A stretch of DNA of 64,000 nucleotides, taken from positions 29,398,150 to 29,462,149 of the forward strand of contig CM069612.1 of assembly GCA_035771175.1 (NCBI GenBank), in the 5' to 3' direction. Every line of letters starts with the position of its first letter. The first letter of the stretch is position 1. Below the pieces are notes generated by a model, which did not search any database, was not told the DNA's origin, and saw nothing but the letters and a program-made list of their open reading frames with translations. Origin of the DNA: Paratinospora sagittata (lineage: Eukaryota > Streptophyta > Magnoliopsida > Ranunculales > Menispermaceae). Positions 25,089 to 36,100 of the stretch are shown here, piece after piece. The position numbers and the translations under genes were made by a program.

Positions 25089-28000
25089 GATATCAGAGTT
25101 TCACTAATAGGATTGGGAAAACAAGAATTTGAAATTAGGAGTGGCAAAAAACTTGTTCAGACTCAGTTGTTCAGTTTTGTCCGACCTAGTGGGTCTGAAC
25201 AAAATTCATCAATAACCGGGCCGGATCCAAACAAAGGCCTTATGTCAGAATTTAAATCTAGGTCGAGTTCAATCAAGGTAATCTTGACATCCAGATAAAT
25301 TGTCCCAATTTTATTTTAAAGACTATACTATTTTACTTTTATTCATTAATGATTTTGCTTATTTAAAGTTTTGTAATTATAAACAATAACTAAAATTTAA
25401 GATAATTCTTAATTTTAATAATATATTTTGTATATATAAGAAAAACTTAAGGAAAAACATATCTTTAGTAATTTAAAATAATAACAAAAGCCAAAAAAGT
25501 GTATTCATGTAACATGCACATTATCTTTATTTATTATTCATCATTTAATTTTTTTAATGTTAAAGAGACGAGATTTAATAATATTTAATTTAGTGGCTAA
25601 ATTACTACACAATTATAATTATAGTAAAACTAAAAGCTTTATAATTTGGACAAAACCAGCGGCCTAGCTATAAAATCAGACTAGGTCTGAACACGACTTA
25701 TATATTTGAATTTAAAATCAGACCGTATTCGAACACACCATAAATTCATTAATATAAAGGTGTTGTTTAAGGATGAGTTAAACTGATAGACTCGATCAGG
25801 ATATCAGAGCAAATGTGTACTGCCTACTAGAGATGAGTCGAGCTCATATTTCTAGCCCTACATAAAAGGAGAAGGCATTACAAAAAGGCTTTGCGAAAAA
25901 GAAAAAAGAAAGTTTCAAAAATTAACATATACTTGATGTGATCTCACTTGGTAAGTAATTACATGTCTTCTTATTTTATAATGCTTGTGTTTGTGGTTTA
26001 AAGAAAAAGGCCAATAATAATATTAAAAAAATGGTTAAGATCATTGTAAGTAAACGTAGTAGAAATAGAACGGTTGCAAATTCACGTGGACTTAAGCCTA
26101 TGAAACTTCAATGGTCCCACGAAGTCAGAGGAACACCTGGCACAAATTCATATTATAAAAAATGACTTTATTTTACTTTATTTATAAACTTTTACAGGTT
26201 GGATGGATGTACGGCACTGCAACGGAGGACACGCTAACAGGATTGAGAATACACTCCCAAGGGTGGAGATCAGTTTACTATGCCCCAGACATACCTGGGT
26301 TCTTGGGCTGCGCTCCATCTAATGGGCCAGCGTGCATGATCCAATGGAAGAGGTGGGCCACTGGTCTTTTTGAAGTTCTCTTCACCTCCACCAGTCCCAT
26401 TCTCAACACTATCTTAAGAAATCTACAGTTCAGACAGTGCTTAGCTTATCTTTATTTAACAATTTGGGCCATTCGATCACTTCCAGAGTTATGTTATGCT
26501 ACTTTGCCCGCGTATTGCTTGCTATCAAATACATCTTTCTTTCCCTCGGTAAGATTTGTTTCTCTTTCTTCTCTTTCATCGTATCATTGGTTGAAGCAAT
26601 TACCTAAAGATGTGTTTATAAAATCTATGGGCCAAACATTTTAGTCCAATGGTCACATTTCACTCTTAAGTATGAGTATTGCTACAAGGACGTTGGAGCC
26701 CAATGTTTGTTAAATGGCAGGGAACCTGTGCAATATACTTATTGTCCTTGCCATTTAATAGAGGCCGGAGCCCAATGTTTAGGTGTTGGCATTGGGCTCT
26801 AGCATCCAAACAAAATTTTTCGTCTCTCAGGTATAGCCACATCCTCTACGCGTAGAGAACTAGAAGAATTATGTAAATGAGAAATATATGAATGTCAAAA
26901 AAAAACTTGAACTTAAGACCTTTTACAAAATCAAGATTTTGATACTATATTAAAAATCACTATACCAAAAGTTATAGCTAAACCAAAAGTGGAGGCCCAT
27001 ACAATACATATTAAGCTACCGATGGGTTGTTTGCACAGTGGTAAAGGGGCGTGAGGGACAACCAAAAGGTCATGAGTTCGAGTTTTGGTAGACAATAATT
27101 TGTTAAATAAGCATTAAAGCACTTGAAAAGGTTAAAGGCTTTTCCATCATAGGTCCTTCCGGAGAAAGTAAAGCGTCGAACCCCCTAAAACACTTTACCA
27201 AATGTGATTCGTACAAAAGTTCATACTGCCACGAGGCCATTGTGTCACCTCCATTAGTTTGGAAATTAGTGAGTTTCCAAAAGGAGGCCTGAAACCCATA
27301 GGGCAGGTCCCCAAGGTTATTAGAGTTGTTTTTACACAAAATAAAAATACAAATCAAGCTATCGCTAATAGTATCAGTCTTTAATCATGGACACATGTAA
27401 TCCCCAACTATATAAAGGAGACAAGGAGTACCTCTTCTACCCATACGCGCAAATTTATTTGCTTATAAAATTGTTTCATGTCAAACATGTATGTTATAAT
27501 AGTTAATAAGATGCGCGTAACCGTATTCTCTTGATTTTTTTTATATTATTTTTTTTGATGAAAAATGCTCAAACTATGCCAAAAACAAACTCAGAATTTT
27601 TACTTAAGCTGATGTAATAAGCAGTTAATAGCCTATTTCTTTTTTATGTTTTTCTCTTTTTACTGATGTTTTGAGGCCTTGGATATAGATTTGAGTTCGT
27701 ATTCAGATCGTTTTAGCATACATTTATTTTATATTGTCATTTTAAGAAATTTACTTATAACGAAATAAATACTGAAAATGGTGAAAAGAATTATATACAA
27801 TTTTAATTTATTTGAGTTAGTCAGTTCCATCAGTTATTATTATTATTATTATTTTTTCAATGTATTAGCAATGAAGGAAACAATTGTTTGGATGCTATGG
27901 GTTTGTAGGTTTCAGAGCCAGCCATACTCATCCCAGCCTCTCTTTTCCTCATCTACAACATCTACACTCTTATTGAATACCTCAGATGTGGACTCCCAGT

Positions 28001-28511
28001 TCGTGCATGGTGGAACAATCAGAGAATGGCCAGAATCATGTCTTCAACAGCTTGGTTCTTTGGACTCTTGAGCGTTATTCTCAAGCTTCTAAGATTATCA
28101 GAGACCGTCTTCGAGGTTACACCTAAAGACCAAACCAATAATACTACTAATATTGATGATGGTTGTAATGAAGAAAACAACAATGTTGCGAATTTTGGAA
28201 GCTTCACGTTTGATGACTCCCCAGTCTTCTTACTCGGAACAACCTTTGTGCTGGTGCATTTGGCTGCTCTCGCTTTCAGCCTCGTTAGATTGTTAATGGA
28301 AATTCTGCGGACGAACTCACTGGTGCTTGATCAAAAGGGGACAGGGTTGGGGGAGATAATTTGCAGTGGTTGGGTGGTGTTGAGCTTCATGCCATTTGTA
28401 AAAGGGCTATTTAGGAGGGGAAAGTATGGTATTCCATCTTCTATTATATGCAAATCAGTTGCTTTGGCTGGAGTTCTCCTGCAATTCTGTAGATGGGCTT
28501 CGAAGGATTAG
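21591..28511 (+). CDS. CSLB: Cellulose synthase-like protein, CslB/CslH clade (Csl-2)
   Basis: Second array member, the most diverged of the three complete copies. Exons: 21591-21847, 21952-22282, 22828-22941, 23313-23429, 23521-23733, 23842-23947, 24817-25001, 26198-26548, 27909-28511 (TAG). Together 2277 nt, 758 aa, all phases matching Csl-1. Catalytic motifs: VSDDG (133-135), NVDCD (290-292), ATED (450-452) and QWKRW (490-494). Exon 6 is 27 nt shorter than in Csl-1 and Csl-3, removing nine residues ('VKPSAFSLS' in Csl-1) from the variable stretch after 'YGLSPDES', in frame. Intron 6 has a foldback MITE, intron 7 a (TAA)n repeat, intron 8 a SINE. Its TATA box has diverged. No stops or frameshifts, so it is likely functional and possibly differently expressed (inference). 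Confidence 0.93.
24016..24171. mobile_element. Foldback-type MITE in Csl-2 intron 6
   Basis: Ends TGTCACACCCC and AATGTGACA. The inside ('gagacaatattatgtggtg', 'tactcatcacatcc') matches one arm of the larger element at 3299-3764, so it is a shorter member of the same family. Confidence 0.75.
25050..25087. repeat. (TAA)n microsatellite in Csl-2 intron 7
   Basis: About 12 TAA units directly after an 'aaaatatatat' tract. Confidence 0.9.
27024..27353 (+). mobile_element. tRNA-derived SINE in Csl-2 intron 8
   Basis: The head carries RNA polymerase III promoter boxes: a box A like TTGCACAGTGGTAAAG (27031-27046) and a box B like GAGTTCGAGTTTTGG (27074-27088), at tRNA-like spacing. A unique body of about 250 bp and an A-rich tail ('cacaaaataaaaatacaaa') follow. 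It is flanked by an imperfect duplication, 'aagctaccga' on the left (about 27013) and 'aagctatcgc' on the right (about 27356). No coding capacity. Expected to be silent or spliced out with the intron. Confidence 0.78.
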
Positions 28512-29033
28512 TTAATAATTTGCCATTTCTATTAATGTTTACTATCTAAATTTTATTGTGTTTTATATTTTATATATACATGCTTTTGTAAGCGTCTTAA
28601 TCATGGGTACTGTCTTCGATTTTGTTGATATATAAAAAAAGTCTTTTCATATGTTTAATGCTAATTTTGCTTTAGAATGAGAAATACCAATACAATTGAA
28701 AACTCTATAGAAATTGCTAAATTTGATATAAGTACAAACTGAATAGCAATGCACTCCAATATGTAACTAGGCCCATAGGCCACTAGACGAGCTTAAAGGC
28801 TCCATAAAAAATGGAAAAAGACTTGACAACAACAGGAAAAACCCTCACAACACAAGAGGAAGAACCTTCCGACACACCCTATATTAGCACAAAAGATGTT
28901 GGCCATTAGTGTGACCAAAAGTAGGATGAACTACAAAAACTACATTAGAAACAAGATTAGAAGCATTCCATGCTTGGAATCTATGCTCCATATTTGTGCA
29001 GACCATAGAAAGTACTGCAGAATGGCTGTAAGT
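28512..29033 (+). other. Csl-2 3' flank
   Basis: AT-rich with no gene. It does not resemble the 3' flanks of Csl-1 and Csl-3, consistent with Csl-2 being the more diverged unit. Confidence 0.5.
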
Positions 29034-29584
29034 GGTTTTCAATATTATTATCCTCACAGTGGATTGATTTTGGTCACCATGTTGATTGGTAATATCAAGG
29101 AAAAAATTCGAGGATTTATTTATTGTCAACAAAAATTTCAAGGAATATTGATTTTGACAAGTCTTTGTTAAGGACCTGTTGGGTCAATGATCCAAAACAT
29201 GGATGTTTTCTAATAGTAATTAGATCTGAATTTTTTAATGGTTTGATTAGATTTTTGAATACAAATAGACAACATTATATTTTAAATGGGCTTGTTTCAT
29301 ATAGATTTTGGTTACCATGTTTTTCGTTGCAATGCAATGCAACGAAGACGTGGGACTTGGATAACCAACAAACGTGCAAAACATTTAAAATTTACTTAAG
29401 GGAGAGGTCTCACGATCAAGTCTAGATCTCTCACCATTTATTGGTCGCCGATACTATTGGGTTGTGTTTGACCCTATAAAATTAGTAGGGAATGTGCACA
29501 ACTTTGGTGTGTATTAAAAAAGTTAAATTCAGAAACATTTTTTCTTATTTGGATGTAAGATTAGGTACATTGTCCTTTTCTTAA

Positions 29585-29625
<41 letters not shown>

Positions 29626-29630
29626 GTGAC
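29034..29630 (+). repeat. Duplicated spacer block (copy at 45352-46783)
   Basis: The block 'tggttttcaatattattatc' ... 'gacaacattatattttaaa' ... 'cacaactttggtgtgtatt' ... (ATT)n recurs in the same order at 45352-46783. There it is interrupted by unrelated insertions. It ends in an ATT microsatellite at about 29587-29624. Confidence 0.85.
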
Positions 29631-30081
29631 AAAATATACTACAATTGATCAAATCACATACATTGTTCTTGAATCACATAAAACTTTTTTTATTTTACTA
29701 TTTAATCATATTTATTAGGAACAGGGCAGAGTAATGTTTTGAAGCTATGTAATTGTAAGCAAAACACCCACCAAAGTATGTAGTCGAATCTCAGGGTAAA
29801 TTTACAATTTTACAGGGAAAAAAACATAAGAGTCCTCCTACAGTAACTCAAAAGAAGACCCAAAATGTGACTCAAGTCACCCATTGAGATGGATGGAAAA
29901 CTTTTTTATTTTTTTTTTTAAAAAATTCTATTTCAAGCTCTCTTTAACAGAGTCTTTTATTCTTTTTTTCAAATTTTTTTTTATTCTCTTTCGACAAAAA
30001 AAATATTTTTCTTTTGAGAAAACCCTTTTAGGAAGCTTTTTAATGTTATTGATTTAACATTAATCTTCATTATTCAATATA
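29631..30081. other. Spacer, nothing recognised
   Basis: AT-rich with T- and A-runs. No ORF or repeat structure that I can name. Confidence 0.4.
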
Positions 30082-30700
30082 TTACCTCCATGCAAAGGGC
30101 AGGATTTGAATCTTCTGCATATGCAGGGTCATGGGAAAGGGTTGATTATCGGGATCACGCATATCAACTTCTTCATCATAAGCTTGTGGTTGGTTCTGAG
30201 ATGAAGACGGGTCATCAGCCATATGAATCTGAGCAAGAGCAGATATATCCATCTGATATGAATCAGTAGCAGATAATTCAGATAAAGCTGGATCAGAAGA
30301 AACTTCTGTAGGAACGTCAGATTCTGTATCAGAAGATCCCAAAGAGAGGGATTCAAAACGATCAAGATCTTCAATTGGTTTTGGTCCTTAATAGAAGCAG
30401 AGGAATCTATTTTTCACCTGTTTTCTCCGTTGGATATCAAAGAAGAGGTCTTGACGGGCCAGGAAGAGCCGACGTAAGACAAAAGGTTTGTAAGTATCCA
30501 TGGAGCATATCCTATGTCTCTAGTCAGGTCATCATTTCCTTCTCCACCTGCATATCCAACACTACCACCACCGTTACCTCAGACTGATCGTCAGTTCCTG
30601 GAATATATTTTACTGTAAACTGGAATTGAGTAAACCATTCCTGAAGACGAAGAAGTTGAGCAGAAGGAATAGCTCCTAGATGGGCTTTCTGGGCGTGGTG
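30082..30700 (-). pseudogene. Fragment of a reverse-transcribing element (RNase H end)
   Basis: On the - strand at about 30691-30614 the translation has an RNase H C-terminal signature (about 26 residues, with 'LQEWFTQFQFTVKYIPGTDD'), as in Ty3-type retrotransposons and plant pararetroviruses. It lacks the expected downstream 'ADxLSR' and is soon stopped. Further along the same strand (30342-30082) is an acidic, Ser/Asp-rich stretch with no recognised fold. The region is less AT-rich than its surroundings. No LTR was seen. Too short to decide between a retrotransposon and an old endogenous pararetrovirus; either way it is a broken remnant. Confidence 0.5.
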
Positions 30701-31439
30701 TCATCACGATCATCTACTCTCATGCTCAACTTACGCTGATCTTGCACGTGAAATACAGCCAAGTGACACTCACCAATATCACCACCACGGCGTTTGAGTC
30801 ACCAACGTGTTGAATTATGGGATCCTGGTCGCAGCTTTTACGTGAAAATTGAACCGCTCAAAAAGGTTTTTTTTTTTTTTCTTAATTATATATCAGCAGG
30901 TGGTCCAGGTCTCATCAGATATGTTGGGCCCGGTAATTACCTGGCAACAGCGTCAATAATGCAATCTTCTTCTTTTTTTTCTTTTTTTTTGAAATAAATA
31001 AAAAGTGAAAAGAAAAATTGAGAGAGAGGAAGCTCCTGTTTAGCTCCGTTTGCTCTCCTTTGAAAAACAGAGCTTTCTCGTAAATTCTTAACAAACCCAC
31101 GTGAGGCCCAATAAACACCCGTTAAAGTCACGTCGCAAGTTTTCTTATGAGTCAGAAAATCAGTTCTCTTGCCAATAAGGCATTCATTTCATAATTTAAG
31201 CGGTTGTTCTATTAAACGAGAATAAATATTCGACACAGACATCAAAAAAAAAGATATCAGATGTTTTTAAATATTTTTTTAGTATAAAGTGATTGCATAA
31301 ATTGATTGTGGGTTAATTTTAAAGGGTTACCGAGTCGAATTTTGTTAGGATAGGTATTAGTTGGGTCTCGAATTTTCTAGATATCAAGTTATATTTATTA
31401 TTATTTTTTTTTAAAAAAAATCATTTCTCAAAAGATATA

Positions 31440-32000
31440 ATGGGACCCTGCTCTACGCACTCATTTTAATGGGCTTTACAGCGTTTTACTTTTATCATGA
31501 TCGATAAATGAAAGTGACTTAACATAATGATTAATCATGATACATGAAAAGAAAAGAGATTAGAATTCTAGGATGTTTCTTAAAGTTGGGAGACAAGTGG
31601 AAGGAATCTCGCCGAATCCAACTAATAAGTAATTAGTTAAAGAAGTATGAACAGGAGAATATATGCCTTAATTCTCAAAGTTCATGATGTCCTCTTAAGA
31701 AATGTTTTTAATAATTTCGGCGCATTGCGCTGCTCTATTTCTATTTGTAATTCGAATAAATCAGAGTGTCAGACACAATGATGATGATACATGAAAAGAA
31801 AAGAGATTAGAATAATATGATTTTTCTTGAAGTTGGGATGCAAGTGGAAGGAGCTGGTGATTAATCCACTAAGTTACTTGGAAGTATTAACAGTTGTTAG
31901 AGAATATAGTCCCGTAATTTTCAAAGTGAATGTTGGACCATTATATAGAAGTGCAGGGCCAAGCAAAGCGAACACTAGTCCAAGGCGCAATGAAACTTGG
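31440..32000 (+). repeat. Duplicated Csl upstream block
   Basis: Two adjacent related units (about 31540-31690 and 31785-31930) contain 'acatgaaaagaaaagagatta', then 'aagttggga' and 'caagtggaagga'. A third copy is at 53150-53350. It marks sequence that travelled with Csl upstream regions. Confidence 0.7.
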
Positions 32001-33073
32001 AAAAGGGTGCAATGAAACTCGGAAAAGAGCTCTTCCGTTAGTTTGGCCTGGTGAGATGGATGCCGTGGTCGCTCTTGTTAGGGATGGTCAGGAATTGCCC
32101 TTGCGGGAAGCACGCCACATCAGCTTAGGGACCACTCCTTACTCTAAGGGCACGCTACTAGTTGTGGGATCAGATCTTTTATTATAAATACGTATATAAT
32201 ATTTCTTTTAACTTTTAAGCTTTGACGTAGCATTACGTTATATTTTACTTACTGTTTTCACTTAAGCACTGAAAGGTCTTACGTTGTTACCTCACCTCGT
32301 AGCATTAGCCTATCTCTTTCTTTTTCTCTCAAGTTAGAAGAGAAACTAGGTCGAAAGTCAAAGAATGGGGATCAGAGCTCAATAGGTCCTCTTTTACTTG
32401 TTATCTCCTACTCTCTTTAATCCTTTAATCTTTGGTGTTGGTATTTAATGATGATGTACGCTTTAAATATATATTTTAAATATTAATTTTGCATTTTCCT
32501 TAGTATAAAGTGTACATCAATTTTTAGATCCCCACCTATTAGTTAATGTTACATGATGTTAAAATTTTAATTTATTAGTAATGCTTAGGCAACTCAATTG
32601 AAAAATACACATTTTTAACATTATTTATTATCTTTGAAAGTTGTTGGTTCAAGACGATTTATAACTAATGCTTGAAAAACACATTTTTTACATTGTCTCA
32701 GATCACGTCATTCTTGCGTGATTCGAAGTAATCCAACACTCAATAACAATATCAAAAATGTGTTCAAAACATTTCTCTTAATAATTTATAACTTGACATA
32801 CCTTATTTTATTTATTTATTTATTTTAGAGTCGTATTCAACTAGGATTTTACTTGGAGTTAATGGAGTTTGTTTACCTATTAGTTAGCTTGAAGTTATAT
32901 ATATTTGTCTATAAAAAAAAAGCACGTTTTTGCCACACCAATTTTCTTTAATTAAAAAAAATGCCCACAACCCACAGTGATGTTCCCACTACACGCAAAC
33001 ACGTTTTACATACAACTCTGACAACGTGGCATTACTCATTTTATTAATATATATTTGGTAACAACTCAACGAC
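32001..33073 (+). other. Csl-3 upstream region
   Basis: No gene recognised. A short motif 'tttttgccacaccaattttc' at about 32928 recurs at 61388 upstream of Csl-4, further evidence of shared upstream sequence. Confidence 0.5.
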
Positions 33074-33080
33074 TATAAAA
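33074..33080 (+). promoter_or_regulatory. TATA box of Csl-3
   Basis: TATAAAA in 'cgactataaaagaaggg', 77 bp before the ATG. Confidence 0.75.
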
Positions 33081-33150
33081 GAAGGGCGAAGACAACCAAG
33101 TAACATACTAGAATACTAAACACCTATCTCATCTTCTTCTCTTACTCACC

Positions 33151-36100
33151 ATGTCTTCGCCTCTCTACGAAAGAATCCGTTGCAAGAACACTCTACACAG
33201 ATTAACACACCTTATCATCTTCTTCCTTCTCCTATCTCTTCTTTTCTACCGCCTTCGATTTCTTAAAGACCATGGATTTTCCATGACTTGGGTTCTCGCA
33301 TTCCTCTGTGAATCTTGGTTCACCTTCACTTGGCTCCTTGTCACGAACAACAAATGGAGCCCTGTTAAGCACATAGCACATCCAGATCACCTGCTAAACA
33401 GGTATATATAAATAAATACATGTAAGAATGAAATAGTTTTAATTATTCATATTGGTTGATTAGTTATGAATTCTAATTAGTTTTTTCTCTTTTTTTTGGA
33501 TGAATGTATAAGAATTGATGAGCTTCCACCAGTGGACATGTTTGTTACTACAGCTGACCCTGTGCTTGAGCCACCTATTATTACTGTAAACACTGTGCTC
33601 TCGTTGTTAGCAGTGGATTACCCAACAAATAAGCTTGCTTGCTATGTTTCGGACGACGGTGCTTCGCCCGTCACCTTCTATTCCCTGGTTGAAACAGTTC
33701 AATTTGCTAAGCTCTGGATTCCTTTTTGTAAGAAACATAATGTTCAAGTTAGAGCACCTTTTCGGTACTTTTCCAGTGATAATCAGCCTCAAAGTTCCGG
33801 TGATATCTCTATGGAGTTTCTTCAGGAATGGACCCAAATGAAGGTATGTTAACTTTGTGTTAGTTTACTGTTGCAAAATTTCTCTTTATTTTACAAGTAT
33901 CCGGCAAAGAGTTCAAACATTGGAACATAACTAATTTCTTCTTTGGATAACATTGGAACTAGCTAGTTTAATTAAGCTTAAAATGATGATAGTCATTGTG
34001 TTTGTAACATATTGTTAAATCTCTAAATCTGTCATTTGCCTTTGTCTCAATTTTAGAATGAATACAAACTTCTTCAACAAAAAATTGAAGAGGCAGAGCG
34101 TACTCCAGCATCCTATTATTCGGAAACTTTCTCCAATGTTGAACGAAGAAATCACCCGACTATCATTAAGGTACCTATGTGTCTGGATCTCAACTAATAC
34201 CAATATTATTTTACTTAACTATTTCTATGCTCAGACATGGAGATTTACTCCAAAAAGCATTCGCTAATTTCTTGCCTGTTTACTGAGTAGGTTCTATGGG
34301 AGAACAAGGAAGGCCTAGCAGATGGAGTGCCACATGTTGTTTATGTATCAAGAGAGAAAAAACCAAAACAACCACACAATTTCAAGGCGGGCGCCTTGAA
34401 TGTTCTGGTATATAACTTCATGAAAAATCTGAAAAGAAAGAAAAAAATATATCCAAGTATACTAAATCAGAAATATTAAATATCTAATAAATTTTTAATG
34501 AATAGGCAAGAGTTTCAGGGGTGATGACGAATTCGCCAATCATGTTGAACGTAGATTGCGACATGTTTGCCAACAATCCAAAGATTGTTGTTGATGCAAT
34601 GTGTTTCTTACTGGGTACAAAGGAAGAAAAAGAAAGTGGATTTGTTCAATTTCCACAACTGTTCTATGGATGTCATAGAGATGATCCGTTTGGAAACCAA
34701 ATGAGTGTCTTGTTTGAAGTAAATCTGTTTTCCTCTTCTTCGTCTCCTTATTGTTATAATTTCATCTCGCAGGATTTCGAATAAACCAACTTTGTGCTAA
34801 TTCTACTACTGGAACTAAATTTTTTTGTGCAGTACACGGCATTTGGAATAGCAGGGATGCAAGGAATGTACTATGCTGGAACTGGGTGCTTTCATAGAAG
34901 AAAAGTTATGTATGGATTATCGCCAGATGAATCGATCAAACGAACAGCTTTTAGCTTATTAAATGGTAAGTTAAACTCAATAAATTAACCATATATGTTG
35001 GTCGATCTCAACTAGTACTAATATTGTCTACACTTATGACTTGGGTTTTAATCCAAAAGGCCTCACGTAAGAAATTCCTACTCATATTCCATGTGATAAT
35101 TCACATGCATCTAACGATGAAACTATTATTTCCATCGTTACATAGCCTTGTTATGCTTTTCATGACTGCAATACTTTTTCTTGAGAAAATCTTCTTAAAA
35201 AATTCTTATAATGCTAATTATTTGGCCATAAGAGAGGAAACATTTAGCCATGGTCATGACCTCTTCAGATTTTGTTGTGGAATAGATTTTCTCATTCCCA
35301 ACCTATGCTGCTTGGATGGTAAAAGAGGTGAGAGAAAGATATTTCAACCGCTTATTTTTTATAATTTTCTCAAGTATGGGGTGACGAAAAGATTTTTCAA
35401 AGAAGAAAAAAAAGACAACTAAGTTATAAGAATAACTAATTAACCATAAAAAAAAATTTCTGTAGACTCACGAAACGACCATGGGAGAACTTTCTTTAAG
35501 GGTACGTTTGGTAGTTGAAAAAGTTTTCTTTGAGAACATATTATTTTTTTTTAGAAAAGAATTTTGTTTGTTTTCATGGTTATTTGGTTAGTCACGAGGA
35601 ATTTTTCTAATAATTGGTTATTAGTTAGTTATTTAGTTAAATAATTATAACTTCTTCAAGGATGTTTGGTAGCAAGGAAATTTTTCTTAAGAAAATAGTA
35701 TGTTTTTGAGAAAATTTACTTGATAGTTATTCAATTATATAATTGTAAATTCTTCAAATTAGTGCAATAAAATTTTTTCATTAAAAAATTTTATTTTCTC
35801 GCCCCTTTTGCTTAGAAAATTATGGTGAGACAATGGTGGGCCTGTTTTTCTCACATTTTTTGCTAACCAAATATTGAAAAATAGAATTTCCTCAGAGAAA
35901 ATCACTATTTTTTCACTTACCAAACACATAATTTAATTTTTCACCCACCAATTTGGGAAAACACTTTAAGGGTGCGTTTGGTAGTTAAAAAAGTTTTCAT
36001 CGAGAACATATTATTTTTTTGAGAAAATGTATTTTAAATTTTTTTCTCATGTTGTTTGGTTAGACATGAGAAATTTTTTTAATAGTTATTAGTTAGTTAT

